Part shown: positions 50,589-60,160 of the stretch, in pieces | Layout of the letters: each line of letters begins with the position of its first letter | How positions within the stretch are numbered: the first letter of the stretch is position 1 | From: Pseudovibrio zosterae | Lineage (GTDB): Bacteria > Pseudomonadota > Alphaproteobacteria > Rhizobiales > Stappiaceae | DNA: 64,000 nt | Direction: 5' to 3' | NCBI RefSeq assembly: GCF_033843645.1 | Contig: NZ_JAWXVZ010000012.1 | Coordinates: 1-64,000 of the forward strand | Notes under the pieces: model-generated | What the model saw: only the letters and a program-made list of their open reading frames with translations | Databases searched by the model: none | Told to the model about the DNA's origin: nothing | Made by a program: the position numbers and the translations under genes

Positions 50589-52394
50589 CTACTCTTCCGC
50601 AAGCATTTCCAGCTCAAGCCATTCCTCTTCCAAGGTTTCCAGCTGTTCGTGGGCCTTGCCGACGGCCTCGGTCACTTTGTGGAAGCGCTCAGGGTTTCCA
50701 GTGAAAAGGTTAGGGTCTTCAAGCTCCTTTTGAAGCTTGGCAATCTTCTGCTGCAGCGAGTCAATTTCCTCTGGCAGGGCCTTTAGACGGTGTTGCTGGG
50801 TGAAGGTGAGGGAACTCTTCTTGCTGTTTACCTTCTCTTCCTTCGGCTTTTCCCCCTTGTCCTTCTTGGGTTTTTCAGACTTCTGCACCTTCTTGGCGTC
50901 AACACCCGCTCCCCGTTGGGCGATCATGTCCGAGTAGCCGCCAGCATACTCTTGCCACTTGCCATCCCCTTCCATGGTGATGACGGAGGTGCAGATGCGA
51001 TCAAGGAAGTCGCGATCGTGGCTGACAAGAAAAACGGTTCCCTGATAGTCGGCGATCAGCTCTTGCAGGAGGTCAAGCGTTTCCAGATCCAGATCGTTTG
51101 TTGGCTCATCGAGTACCATCACGTTGGACGGCATAGCCAGGGCGCGGGCCAGCAACAGGCGACCGCGCTCCCCGCCCGAAAGCACGCGCACCGGCGTACG
51201 CGCTTGTTCCGGTTTGAACAAGAAGTCCTTCATGTAACTCATGACATGTTTGGAAGTGTCGCCAATGATGACGGTATCCCCACGCCCACCGGTCATGGCG
51301 CTGGCCAGCGTGTCATTTGGGTCAAGCTTTTCCCGCTTTTGGTCCAGCGTAATCATCTGAAGGTTTGCGCCAAGACGGACGCTGCCACTGTCCGGCTCCA
51401 GATCGCCCACCAGCATTTTCAAGAGAGTCGTCTTTCCCGCCCCGTTTGGGCCGACAAAGCCAACACGATCCCCTCTTTGAATGCGTATTGAAAAGTCTTT
51501 TACAATAGGGCGGGCCTCGTATGCCTTGCTGATTGACTTCGCTTCAGAAACCAGCTTGCCCGAGACTTCCCCTTCCGTCGCCGCCATCTTGACGCCGCTT
51601 TGGGGACCTTTGTAGTCGCGCTTCTTTTGACGAAGATCGGCCAGCTCACGAACGCGGCGCATGTTCCGTTTGCGACGTGCGGTCACGCCATAAGTCATCC
51701 AGTGCTCTTCCTGCTTGATCTTCAGGTCGAGGCGCTGTTGATCCCGTTCTTCTTCTTCAAAAACCTTGTCACGCCACTCTTCAAACTTGGAGAAGCCTTC
51801 TTCCTGGCGTCTGGAGAGCCCGCGATCTATCCAGACTGTCGCTCGCGACAGGTTTTCCAGAAAACGTCGGTCGTGTGAGATAAGTACGATTGCGGACTTC
51901 ATCTGCCGCAATTCAGTTTCCAACCACTCGATTACTGGGAGATCAAGGTGGTTGGTAGGCTCATCCAGAAGCAGGATATCAGGCTCTGGTGCCAAGGCTC
52001 GGGCAATTGCTGCTCGCTTCGCCTCTCCACCGGAAAGTGTGGCTGGGTCTTCCCGGCCGGTCAAACCCAAAACCTCTAAAAGGTACTGTGCGCGGTAATG
52101 ATCATCACCTGGTGCAAGGCCAGCCTCCGCATACTCAAGACTGGTTGAAAAGCCTGTTAGATCAGGTTCTTGAGGAAGATAGCGCACTGTTGTGCCGGGC
52201 TGCAAAAAGGTTTCGCCCTTGTCTGGTTCTACTAAGCCGGCTGCGACCTTCAGAAGAGTGGACTTGCCGGAGCCATTGCGCCCAACCAGACAGATCCGGT
52301 CACCTTCGCCCACCTGCAACTCTGCACCCGTCAGCAGAGGCGTTGACCCAAAGGTCAGGTGGATGTCGCGGATATGCAGGAGAGGAGGCGCCAT
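50589..52394 (-). CDS. uup: ABC-F family ATPase Uup
   Basis: This 601-residue soluble twin-ATPase has two Walker A motifs (GRNGSGKST, GPNGAGKTT), two signatures (LSGGEAKRAAIARAL, LSGGERGRLLLARAL) and two Walker B motifs ending in DEPTNHLDL and DEPTNDLDL. The linker VTARRKRNMRRVRELADLR and the C-terminal coiled coil (from about residue 535) that binds DNA identify Uup. It has no membrane domain and acts in ribosome or DNA-junction biology. The lysine- and glutamate-rich stretch KKVQKSEKPKKDKGEKPKEE precedes the coiled coil. Transcription is alone. Confidence 0.94.
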   Translation of the reverse strand: MAPPLLHIRDIHLTFGSTPLLTGAELQVGEGDRICLVGRNGSGKSTLLKVAAGLVEPDKGETFLQPGTTVRYLPQEPDLTGFSTSLEYAEAGLAPGDDHYRAQYLLEVLGLTGREDPATLSGGEAKRAAIARALAPEPDILLLDEPTNHLDLPVIEWLETELRQMKSAIVLISHDRRFLENLSRATVWIDRGLSRRQEEGFSKFEEWRDKVFEEEERDQQRLDLKIKQEEHWMTYGVTARRKRNMRRVRELADLRQKKRDYKGPQSGVKMAATEGEVSGKLVSEAKSISKAYEARPIVKDFSIRIQRGDRVGFVGPNGAGKTTLLKMLVGDLEPDSGSVRLGANLQMITLDQKREKLDPNDTLASAMTGGRGDTVIIGDTSKHVMSYMKDFLFKPEQARTPVRVLSGGERGRLLLARALAMPSNVMVLDEPTNDLDLETLDLLQELIADYQGTVFLVSHDRDFLDRICTSVITMEGDGKWQEYAGGYSDMIAQRGAGVDAKKVQKSEKPKKDKGEKPKEEKVNSKKSSLTFTQQHRLKALPEEIDSLQQKIAKLQKELEDPNLFTGNPERFHKVTEAVGKAHEQLETLEEEWLELEMLAEE

Positions 52395-52801
52395 ATGTTA
52401 AAACCCCGGCTTTATGTAATTTGCATGGACAGTGTATATAGGTTTCGCAGGCTTCATCTATCACATTGCCGGGCCAAAGAAAGCGATTGAGGATACAATA
52501 TCGCGGAAAAACACCGGTAAATTAGTGGGCTCGTCGCTCGGATTCGCGGTGCTGGAATCTGAAGAACTTTTCTGCGATCTACATGGGGTGTAGGGGTTAT
52601 TCCTCCCTTGCGCGTGTGGAAAAGGGAAACAAAGACGCCTTTTAGGTGTCGAATTTTGAAATGTTTTCAATCGAAGGCGTTCCAAATCTAAATAAAAGCC
52701 CTTGTTGTCTCTTGCCAAGGCGGGCCAACAGTGGAATCTTGGCGCCGCTGCCCGGGTAACAAAGGGGCAAATAGTTAGAATTAAGGAGAGGGGAGATCTT
52801 A
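52395..52801. other. Promoter and leader region of the oligopeptide operon
   Basis: About 400 bases divide uup from oppA. No gene and no strong palindrome were found. The right end carries AAGGAGAGGGGAG just before the oppA ATG, a very strong ribosome binding site that fits the high level needed for a binding protein. Confidence 0.5.
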
Positions 52802-54388
52802 ATGATCAAGTCCATGCGCATGACAGCTCTCGCAGCAGCGTTGGTTGCAGCCACGTCGCTGACAGCAGCCGCTGAAGTTGTCTATCACCGCGGCAATTCA
52901 GCTGATCCAGAAACTCTGGACCAGCACAAAACCTCCACCACCTATGAAGCACACATTCTGCGCGATATGTACGAAGGCCTCGTAGCATATTCTGCAGAAG
53001 GCGAAATCATCCCGGGCGCAGCTGAAAGCTGGACTGTTTCCGAAGATGGTCTGGTCTACACTTTCAAAATGCGCCCAGACGCAAAGTGGTCCAACGGCGA
53101 TCCAGTTGTTGCAGGCGACTTTGAATACTCTCTGCGTCGCATCATGACCCCAGAGACTGGCGCGAAGTACGCGAACGTCCTTTACCCAATCTTCAATGCA
53201 GAGAAGGTAAACACCGGCGAGCTGGCTCCTGAAGAGCTGGGTGTTAAGGCGCTCGACGACGCGACACTCGAAATCAAGCTGCAAGCAGCGACGCCTTACT
53301 TCATTGATCTGCTGGGTCACCAGACTGGTCTTCCAGTCCACCCTGCAACCGTCGAGAAGTTCGGCAGTGACTTTGTGAAGCCAGAAAACATTGTAACCAA
53401 TGGTGCCTTTGTTCTTGCAGACTTCACACCAAACGACTCCATCACCGTTGTGAAGAACGAACACTTCCACGACGCTGATAACGTGAAGGTCGACAAGGTC
53501 AAGTTCTACCCAACCGAAGATCGTGGCGCTGCTCTGCGTCGCTTCCAGGCTGGCGAACTGCACACCAACAACGACGTTCCGCTCGAGCAGATCGACTTCA
53601 TCAAGGAAACCTTTGGTGACCAGTTCCACGTAGCGCCATACCTCGGCACATACTACTACGCTGTGAACCATGAGTCTGAAGCAACCAAAGACCCTGAAGT
53701 ACGTCAGGCTCTTTCCATGGCAATCGACCGTGAGTTCCTCGCAGAGGAAATCTGGGGCGACACCATGGTTGCTGCTTACTCCTTCATTCCTCCAGGAATT
53801 GCAAACTACGGTGAGCCAGCACTGGCTGAGTGGGCCGACATGGACCTCTTGGACCGTGAAGAACTGGCAATGAAGATCCTGGAAGAGAAGGGCTACAGCG
53901 AAGCTAACCCACTCGAGATCGAAATCCGCTACAACACCTCTGAAAACCACAAGAACACAGCAGTTGCGATTGCTGACATGTGGAAGCCTCTCGGTGTTGA
54001 AGTAACCCTGCTCAACACTGACACCAAGACCCACTATGCGCACCTGCGTGACCGTGGTGACTTCGATGTGGCACGTGCTGGCTGGATTGGTGACTACTCT
54101 GACCCACAGAACTTCCTGTTCATGGTTGAGAGTGACAACGTTGGCTTCAACTACGCTCGCTACGAAAACCCAGAATTCGATGCTCTCATGGATGAGGCAG
54201 CAGTGACTCTGGATCTTGAAAAGCGCGCTGAAGTTCTGAAGCAGGCAGAAACGCTCTTCATGCGTGACCTGCCATTCATCCCGCTCATGTTCTACGGTTC
54301 CAAGAACATCGTAGCGGACAGCGTAAGTGGCTTCGAGGATAACCTGCTGGACATCCACCCAAGCCGCTTCATCTCTATTGCTGAATAA
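52802..54388 (+). CDS. oppA: Oligopeptide ABC transporter substrate-binding protein (OppA-like)
   Basis: This 528-residue periplasmic receptor of family 5 begins with a signal peptide (MIKSMRMTALAAALVAATSLTAAAE). Family marks shared with E. coli OppA are GAAESWTVSEDGLVYTFKMRPDAKWSNGDPV, TNGAFVL, the peptide-pocket region TYYYAVNHES and FDVARAGWIGDYSDPQNFL. Length and motifs fit an oligopeptide receptor rather than a dipeptide or nickel receptor. It heads a four-gene operon and is followed by a hairpin that could raise its expression over the downstream genes. Confidence 0.93.
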   Translation: MIKSMRMTALAAALVAATSLTAAAEVVYHRGNSADPETLDQHKTSTTYEAHILRDMYEGLVAYSAEGEIIPGAAESWTVSEDGLVYTFKMRPDAKWSNGDPVVAGDFEYSLRRIMTPETGAKYANVLYPIFNAEKVNTGELAPEELGVKALDDATLEIKLQAATPYFIDLLGHQTGLPVHPATVEKFGSDFVKPENIVTNGAFVLADFTPNDSITVVKNEHFHDADNVKVDKVKFYPTEDRGAALRRFQAGELHTNNDVPLEQIDFIKETFGDQFHVAPYLGTYYYAVNHESEATKDPEVRQALSMAIDREFLAEEIWGDTMVAAYSFIPPGIANYGEPALAEWADMDLLDREELAMKILEEKGYSEANPLEIEIRYNTSENHKNTAVAIADMWKPLGVEVTLLNTDTKTHYAHLRDRGDFDVARAGWIGDYSDPQNFLFMVESDNVGFNYARYENPEFDALMDEAAVTLDLEKRAEVLKQAETLFMRDLPFIPLMFYGSKNIVADSVSGFEDNLLDIHPSRFISIAE

Positions 54389-54403
54389 CGTAAAGTAAGT
54401 TCA

Positions 54404-54446
54404 GTAGGACCGGCCATGGTGGCACCCACTGTGGCCGGTTCCTTTG
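54404..54446 (+). terminator. Intercistronic hairpin after oppA
   Basis: GGACCGGCCA and TGGCCGGTTCC pair with one bulge around a 14-17 base loop, followed by TTTGTT. It lies between oppA and oppB and probably stops or stabilises part of the transcript, so that more receptor than permease is made. Confidence 0.65.
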
Positions 54447-54492
54447 TTATCAGGCACTGAACAAAACTATAAACAATTGGAGATACAGGGCC

Positions 54493-55416
54493 ATGCTGCG
54501 TTATGTTCTGGGCCGTCTGCTCAGCGCAATACCGACCTTGTTTCTGATTATTACCATTTCCTTCTTCCTCATGCGCATCGCGCCAGGTGGTCCCTTCGAT
54601 CTGGAGCGTCCGCTCGAAGCTAAGGTAATGGAAAATCTGAACAAGATTTACAATTTGGATAAGTCTCTCTGGGAGCAGTACCTCATCTATTTGAAGAGTG
54701 TATTGTCCGGCGATTTCGGGCCGAGCTTCTTCTTCCGAGATTTTTCTATCAATGAACTTTTTGCGCAAAGCCTGCCTATTTCTATGCAGTTGGGTCTTGG
54801 TGCGCTCACCCTTGCTCTTGTAATTGGTGGTTTTTTTGGCGTCATTGCTGCCCTTCGGCAGAACAAAGGCGTCGACTACTCCGTCATGACTGCTGCGACG
54901 TTCGGTGTGACTATTCCGAACTTCGTGGTCGCGCCCTGCCTGACGCTGGTTCTCGGCGTCTACTGGGGCTGGCTGCCGGTCGGCGGTTGGGGCGGTGGAG
55001 CCTTCGTGAACAAGATCCTGCCGGTGGTGACATTGGCGCTGCCACAGATCGCGATTGTTGCACGTCTGACACGCGGCTCAATGATTGAAGCCCTGCGTTC
55101 AAACCACGTACGCACTGCTCGTGCCTATGGCTTGTCTGGATACACCATTGTCGTGGTCCACGCACTCCGCGGCGCGATCCTGCCGGTGGTAACCTATCTC
55201 GGCCCTGCAGCTGCAGCGCTCCTGACTGGTTCCGTTGTGATCGAGACCATTTTCGGTATCCCGGGCATCGGCCGCTATTTCGTACAAGGCGCTTTGAACC
55301 GCGACTACACCCTCGTCATGGGTACCGTAGTTGTTGTGGCTTGTTTCGTTATCCTCTTCAACTTGATCGTGGATCTGCTCTATGCAGTGCTTGATCCGCG
55401 CGTTCGCTTCGACTGA
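54493..55416 (+). CDS. oppB: Oligopeptide ABC transporter permease (OppB-like)
   Basis: This 307-residue inner-membrane permease has six membrane segments, starting with MLRYVLGRLLSAIPTLFLIITISFFLMRIAPGGPFDLERPL, very close to OppB. The EAA loop appears in GSMIEALRSNHVRTARAYGLSG. The length equals E. coli OppB (306). GGAG precedes the ATG. It is followed by oppC after 11 bases. Confidence 0.95.
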   Translation: MLRYVLGRLLSAIPTLFLIITISFFLMRIAPGGPFDLERPLEAKVMENLNKIYNLDKSLWEQYLIYLKSVLSGDFGPSFFFRDFSINELFAQSLPISMQLGLGALTLALVIGGFFGVIAALRQNKGVDYSVMTAATFGVTIPNFVVAPCLTLVLGVYWGWLPVGGWGGGAFVNKILPVVTLALPQIAIVARLTRGSMIEALRSNHVRTARAYGLSGYTIVVVHALRGAILPVVTYLGPAAAALLTGSVVIETIFGIPGIGRYFVQGALNRDYTLVMGTVVVVACFVILFNLIVDLLYAVLDPRVRFD

Positions 55417-55427
55417 GGTTCCCGCAA

Positions 55428-56555
55428 ATGAGTGTTACCTCTACTAATAATAAAGAAACGCCAGAGCTAGGGCGTTCCCTTTGGGACGATGCGAAGGACC
55501 GATTGAAGGCCAACCGCGCTGCGGTAACTTCGATCGTTGTTCTGATCTTCATCACGATCTTGTCCATCATTGGTCCTATGTTGGCTCCGCACGAGTACGA
55601 CGCGGTTTACCGTGACTACGTCAAGGTGCCAGCCAGCCTGGAAGCCTACCCGCGACAGGACCAGATTGAACCTGCATTCATGTCTGTCGCCAAGCGCGCA
55701 CGACTGAATGTAGAGAGCTATCAGGTTGTTGATGGCAAGGTGGAAGCCGAAGTCACTTCTCGTCGTGAAATTGATGAGCGCAATACCCGTCGCTTCGATC
55801 GTTCTGACATCTTCGAAAATACTCAGATCATCAACTACTCTGAGGACCGCAAGAGCGCTACTGTAACTGCTGACATTCAGTACATGCATTTCTACTTCGG
55901 TACGGATGCGAACGGTCGTGACATGCTCACCCGGACCCTGATTGCTGGCCGTGTATCTCTGACCATTGGTTTGCTCGCAACCTTGGTCGCGATTTCCATT
56001 GGTGTGATCTACGGTACCGTTTCCGGTTACTTCGGCGGCAAGGTCGATCTGATCATGATGCGCGTGGTAGATATCCTCTACTCACTGCCGTTCATCTTCT
56101 TCGTGATCATGCTCGTGGTGTTCTTTGGGCGAAATTTCGTCTTGATGTTTATAGCCGTGGGTGCGGTGGAATGGCTGGATATGGCGCGTATTGTGCGCGG
56201 TCAGACGCTTTCCATCAAACGTCAGGAATACGTTCAGGCTGCGGAAGCAATGGGCGTTGAGAGTGGCGGTATCTTGAAGCGTCACATCATCCCGAACACC
56301 CTTGGCCCTGTTGTTGTCTACATGACACTTCTGGTACCAAAGGTAATCCTTCTGGAAAGCTTCCTGTCCTTCTTGGGACTGGGCGTTCAGGAGCCAATGA
56401 CCAGCTGGGGTGTTTTGATCTCAGAAGGTGCGCGTAATCTTCAGGGTGCGCCTTGGATGCTGATCTTCCCATCCCTGTTCCTCACTTCCACGCTGTTTGC
56501 GCTGAACTTCATCGGTGATGGTCTGCGCGATGCGTTGGATCCGAAAGATCGATAA
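55428..56555 (+). CDS. oppC: Oligopeptide ABC transporter permease (OppC-like) with a large periplasmic insertion
   Basis: This 375-residue permease is about 75 residues longer than typical OppC. After the first helix (AAVTSIVVLIFITILSIIGPMLAP) comes a hydrophilic block of about 80 residues (about 68-152), charged and strand-like, before the normal core continues with HFYFGTDANGRDMLTRTLIAGRVSLTIG. The EAA loop VQAAEAMGVESGGILKRHIIPNTLGP is intact. The block sits in the first periplasmic loop and could contact the peptide receptor. I do not recognise a family for the insertion. Confidence 0.92.
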   Translation: MSVTSTNNKETPELGRSLWDDAKDRLKANRAAVTSIVVLIFITILSIIGPMLAPHEYDAVYRDYVKVPASLEAYPRQDQIEPAFMSVAKRARLNVESYQVVDGKVEAEVTSRREIDERNTRRFDRSDIFENTQIINYSEDRKSATVTADIQYMHFYFGTDANGRDMLTRTLIAGRVSLTIGLLATLVAISIGVIYGTVSGYFGGKVDLIMMRVVDILYSLPFIFFVIMLVVFFGRNFVLMFIAVGAVEWLDMARIVRGQTLSIKRQEYVQAAEAMGVESGGILKRHIIPNTLGPVVVYMTLLVPKVILLESFLSFLGLGVQEPMTSWGVLISEGARNLQGAPWMLIFPSLFLTSTLFALNFIGDGLRDALDPKDR

Positions 56556-56564
56556 GAGGGCTGG

Positions 56565-58187
56565 ATGAGTACAGTAAACGAAAACACTGTTCTTGAAATC
56601 GAGAACCTCAAAGTCGATTTCGAGACCAACACCGGCACCGTTAATGCCGTTAAAGGCATCAACATCCACGTCGACAAGGGCGAGACCGTTGCGATCGTGG
56701 GCGAGTCCGGCTCTGGTAAAAGCCAGACGATGATGGCGGCCATGGGCCTGCTCGCGTCAAATGGCCGGACCTCAGGCAGCGTGAAGTATGAAGGCAACAA
56801 CATTCTTGGGTTGTCTTCTCGCAAGCTCAACAAGATCCGTGGCGCGAAGATCACAATGATCTTCCAGGAGCCAATGACATCGCTTGACCCGCTCTACACC
56901 ATTGAGCGTCAGTTGTGCGAGCCAATGGTCGAGCACGGTGAATATACATGGGCGAGCGCTCGCAAGCGAGCCGTCGAGCTTCTCGAGCTGGTTGGCATTC
57001 CTGAGCCTGCACGTAAGGTGAAGGCTTATCCCTATGAAATGTCCGGTGGGCAGCGCCAACGCGTAATGATCGCAATGGCACTGGCAAACGACCCAGACAT
57101 TCTCATTGCGGACGAACCAACCACCGCACTGGATGTGACCACTCAGGCTCAAATCCTTGACCTGATGGCCGATCTGCAGAAGCGTCTCGGCATGGCTGTC
57201 GTCTTCATCACCCACGATCTGGGCATCGTGGAACGGATCTCTGACCGCGTTTACGTGATGCGCCGGGGTGAAGTGGTTGAAGAAGGCAACACCAAAGAGA
57301 TCTTTGGCAACCCACAGCATGAGTATACGCGCATGTTGTTGGATGCTGAGCCAACAGGGCGCAAAGATCTTGTGCCGGACACAAAGCCTTTGGTGCTGGA
57401 TGCTACCGACGTTCGTGTGGAGTTTGAGACCGAAAACGGTTTCTTGATGCCAAAACACGTTCTGCGGGCCGTAAACGACATCTCTTTGAAGGTGCGTGAA
57501 GGTCAGACCCTAGGCATCGTGGGTGAGTCCGGTTCAGGCAAGTCCACGCTTGGTCGTGCCGTGCTGCAGTTGCTGCCTTCAAAGGGCCGCGTGGTCTATA
57601 TGGGCAAGGACATTTCCGGGGCAACGCGGCGTGCAATGCGTCCGCTGCGCAAGGAAATGCAGCTTATCTTCCAGGATCCGTTTGGTTCATTGAGCCCGCG
57701 TCTGACGGTAGGCCAGATCATCACGGAAGGCTTGTTGGTTCATGAACCGCACCTTTCCGCTGCTGAGCGTGACCGCTACGCCTGTCAGGCCCTGGAAGAA
57801 GTGTCCATGGACCCAAGCATGCGCAATCGCTATCCGCACGAGTTCTCGGGTGGACAGCGTCAGCGTATCGCCATCGCGCGTACCATGGTGTTGAAGCCAA
57901 AACTTGTGGTGCTGGACGAGCCAACCTCCGCGCTGGACCGCACAATCCAGAAGCAGGTTGTCGAACTGCTCCGCAAGTTCCAGGACGAACACAACCTGAC
58001 ATACCTCTTCATTTCTCACGATTTGGCTGTTGTGCGTGCCATGTCGGACACCGTTATGGTGATGAAGAAGGGTGTTGTTGTGGAGCAGGGCTCAGCCGCT
58101 GAGATCTTCAGCAATCCGCAGCAGGCCTATACCCAGGAACTGGTCGAGGCTGCCGTTCTCAAGCATGACGAGCCTGTTGTTGCTTGA
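56565..58187 (+). CDS. Oligopeptide ABC transporter ATPase, fused OppD-OppF
   Basis: This single 540-residue protein contains both transporter ATPases. Domain 1 (about 1-260) has GESGSGKSQT, the signature MSGGQRQRVMIAMALANDP and Walker B ILIADEPTTALD. Domain 2 (about 285-530) has GESGSGKST, SGGQRQRIAIARTMVLKP and VVLDEPTSALD. Each ends with an oligopeptide-type C-terminal motif region. The fusion guarantees one-to-one assembly of the two nucleotide-binding domains. It is the last gene of the operon and is followed by a terminator. Confidence 0.95.
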   Translation: MSTVNENTVLEIENLKVDFETNTGTVNAVKGINIHVDKGETVAIVGESGSGKSQTMMAAMGLLASNGRTSGSVKYEGNNILGLSSRKLNKIRGAKITMIFQEPMTSLDPLYTIERQLCEPMVEHGEYTWASARKRAVELLELVGIPEPARKVKAYPYEMSGGQRQRVMIAMALANDPDILIADEPTTALDVTTQAQILDLMADLQKRLGMAVVFITHDLGIVERISDRVYVMRRGEVVEEGNTKEIFGNPQHEYTRMLLDAEPTGRKDLVPDTKPLVLDATDVRVEFETENGFLMPKHVLRAVNDISLKVREGQTLGIVGESGSGKSTLGRAVLQLLPSKGRVVYMGKDISGATRRAMRPLRKEMQLIFQDPFGSLSPRLTVGQIITEGLLVHEPHLSAAERDRYACQALEEVSMDPSMRNRYPHEFSGGQRQRIAIARTMVLKPKLVVLDEPTSALDRTIQKQVVELLRKFQDEHNLTYLFISHDLAVVRAMSDTVMVMKKGVVVEQGSAAEIFSNPQQAYTQELVEAAVLKHDEPVVA

Positions 58188-58204
58188 GATCTGATGCAAT
58201 AGTG

Positions 58205-58238
58205 AATAAAAACCCGGCCTTGTGCCGGGTTTTTCGTT
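58205..58238. terminator. Bidirectional terminator after the opp operon
   Basis: AAAAACCCGGC pairs with GCCGGGTTTTT around CTTGT. The plus-strand side has TTTTTCG and the minus-strand side gives TTTTT as well, so it serves the opp operon and the converging dipeptidase gene. Confidence 0.92.
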
Positions 58239-58264
58239 TGGTGAGAACGCTGCTTGGTCTGCGC

Positions 58265-59320
58265 CTAAATGCCGGTCCGCTCCAACACACTCCACCAGTT
58301 CTTGTGCGCGATCTTCTCGATGAGTTCTTCCCCAAAGCCTGCAGCTCGCAAGGCATCAATCAGGCGGGGCAGGCCACTGGCATCTTTCAGATCTTTCGGC
58401 ACGCGGCAGCCATCAAAGTCGGAGCCGAGCGCGACCCCATCTTCACCTAGCTTCTCAACAAGATAGGCGGCGTGTCGCACAATAATGTCCAGTGGTGTGT
58501 CTGCACTCCAGCTGCCATCTTCGCGCAGGAAACTAACGGCGAAGTTTATCCCGACCACGCCCTTGCTCTCGGCAATCGCTGCGAGTTGCTTATCGGTCAA
58601 GTTGCGGGCGTGTGGGCAGATGGCGTGGACGTTGGAATGGGTGGCGACAAGCGGCTTTGTGCTTAAGGCAGCCACGTCCCAAAACCCTTTTTCGGTAATG
58701 TGAGACATGTCCAGCATCACGCCCATGTCATTGCAGCGTCTGACCAGCTCCCGTCCCTTCTCAGTGAGGCCAGAGCCCGTATCAGGCGAAGAGTTGAAAC
58801 GCATTGGGACACCGTCTGCAAAGATGTTCTGACGGCTCCAAACCGGTCCGATGGACCGCAGCCCGGCCTCATAGAGCATATCCAGCGCCGCAAAATCCGG
58901 ATCAATTGCTTCCGCACCTTCCATGTGAAGCAGGATTGCAAACTTGTCTTGCGCGGCAGTCTCACGGATTTCTCGGGTGGAGCGGCATAGGATGACCTCT
59001 CCTTTGGCTGCGCGTTCGATTTGGACGGCCTGCGAAATCAGTTGGCTGGTATAGGCCAGAGCGGTCTCTTGCGGCACACAGGAGAAGTTTGAGGGATCAT
59101 CGTGGGCTGTGCCCATATCGGCTTTGAGGTCGCGCTGCGAAGGTACCCACAGGGCGAAGAAGCCGCCACAGAGGTTGCCTTCTTTTGCGCGCGGCAGATC
59201 AATATGATCGTAGTCCACGCGCTCAAAAAAGCTGCGCTCTTTCTTGGTGCCGCGATGCATGACGAGTTTCAAGAGCGTATCGTTATGGCCGTCAAAGATC
59301 TTTGGTGTTGAAGCAGTCAT
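58265..59320 (-). CDS. Membrane dipeptidase family protein (peptidase M19)
   Basis: This 351-residue zinc amidohydrolase of the renal dipeptidase group has the metal motif DGHND (H12, D14), the bridging glutamate in HMEGAEAI, and later histidines in DMSHITEKG and ATHSNVHAI. It hydrolyses dipeptides, often with D-residues. The ATG at 59320 is chosen because the extra upstream residues require a GTG start and are not family-like. It lies directly beside the oligopeptide transporter operon, so it may process the imported peptides, although it is transcribed towards it. No signal peptide is seen. Confidence 0.92.
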   Translation of the reverse strand: MTASTPKIFDGHNDTLLKLVMHRGTKKERSFFERVDYDHIDLPRAKEGNLCGGFFALWVPSQRDLKADMGTAHDDPSNFSCVPQETALAYTSQLISQAVQIERAAKGEVILCRSTREIRETAAQDKFAILLHMEGAEAIDPDFAALDMLYEAGLRSIGPVWSRQNIFADGVPMRFNSSPDTGSGLTEKGRELVRRCNDMGVMLDMSHITEKGFWDVAALSTKPLVATHSNVHAICPHARNLTDKQLAAIAESKGVVGINFAVSFLREDGSWSADTPLDIIVRHAAYLVEKLGEDGVALGSDFDGCRVPKDLKDASGLPRLIDALRAAGFGEELIEKIAHKNWWSVLERTGI

Positions 59321-59473
59321 GCGGGGAGTGGCTCCGGAAGCGAAATGGGAGAAATTGGGTCTGCTCCCAGTTTTTGGTTGGAGCACTCAGTTGTAGCGGA
59401 AGCCCTGCCAAAGGCGCAATGCTGTCTTTGGGTGAGAGAATTTCAATAAGCCGGTGAAATTACTGCAAGTTGC

Positions 59474-60160
59474 CTAGGCCAGAACCGGCACGACCGTATC
59501 AATCAGGATTGATACAAAATGGCATATGGCGGCGCTAAGAACGAAACCATGCCAGATGGCGTTCTGATAGGGCAGGGTTTTCCAGACGTAGAACAACGTG
59601 CCGACAGTATATAGGCCGCCGCCGACGACCAGAAACACGAACCCTGCAGTTGAAGCTTGCTGATACAGCGGGACAATAGCGAAAATTGCCGCCCATCCGA
59701 GCGCGAGATAGATCGGAACGGTGAGCCGCTCAAATCGGTGCATGTGAAAGATCTTGATGGTGGCGCCCGCAACAGCACCCGCCCAGACCACCGCCAGCAG
59801 GATGGCGCCAGTCCAGCCCCCGAGAACCATCAGGCAGAGCGGCGTGTAAGTGCCGGCAATCATGAGGAAAATCGCGGAGTGATCCAAGCGCCTGAGAATG
59901 CCGATACGATTGTCCTTGGCCAAAATGTTGTAGGTAGCCGAACAGATCAACATGGTCATGAGGCAACCAGCATAAATGAAGATGCTGATCTTTCGCGCCG
60001 GGTCTTCATAGGACCAGAGCAAAATGATGAATGCCGTTGTTGCTGCGGCTCCTAGTGCAATGCCCAACACATGAATGATCCCATCGGCAATGAGTTCGCC
60101 TCTGGTCTCTGTTCTCGGAGTATGTCGGGGAGCAACCGGTATAAGATCTGATCTGGTCAT
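59474..60160 (-). CDS. Hemolysin III / PAQR-type membrane protein
   Basis: This 228-residue protein has seven membrane segments and the family marks ELIADGIIHVLGI at the start, SATYN in helix 2-3, RRLDHSAIFLMIAGTYTPL and the late NAIWHGFVLSAAICHFVSI. These histidine and aspartate residues form the metal site of the PAQR/HlyIII superfamily. The ATG at 60160 is the better start, since the longer frame begins with TTG. Bacterial HlyIII proteins affect membrane state but the biochemical role is open. Confidence 0.9.
   Translation of the reverse strand: MTRSDLIPVAPRHTPRTETRGELIADGIIHVLGIALGAAATTAFIILLWSYEDPARKISIFIYAGCLMTMLICSATYNILAKDNRIGILRRLDHSAIFLMIAGTYTPLCLMVLGGWTGAILLAVVWAGAVAGATIKIFHMHRFERLTVPIYLALGWAAIFAIVPLYQQASTAGFVFLVVGGGLYTVGTLFYVWKTLPYQNAIWHGFVLSAAICHFVSILIDTVVPVLA

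Noticed and set aside
52898..54358. 486-codon frame antisense to oppA
   Set aside because: It is a mirror of a highly expressed coding gene with strong codon bias; its translation has no recognisable family pattern and no ribosome binding site.
56565..58187. Yej (microcin C) transporter instead of an oligopeptide transporter
   Set aside because: The ATPase is fused as in YejF, but the binding protein closely follows OppA motifs and OppB has the short OppB length, so I kept the oligopeptide call.
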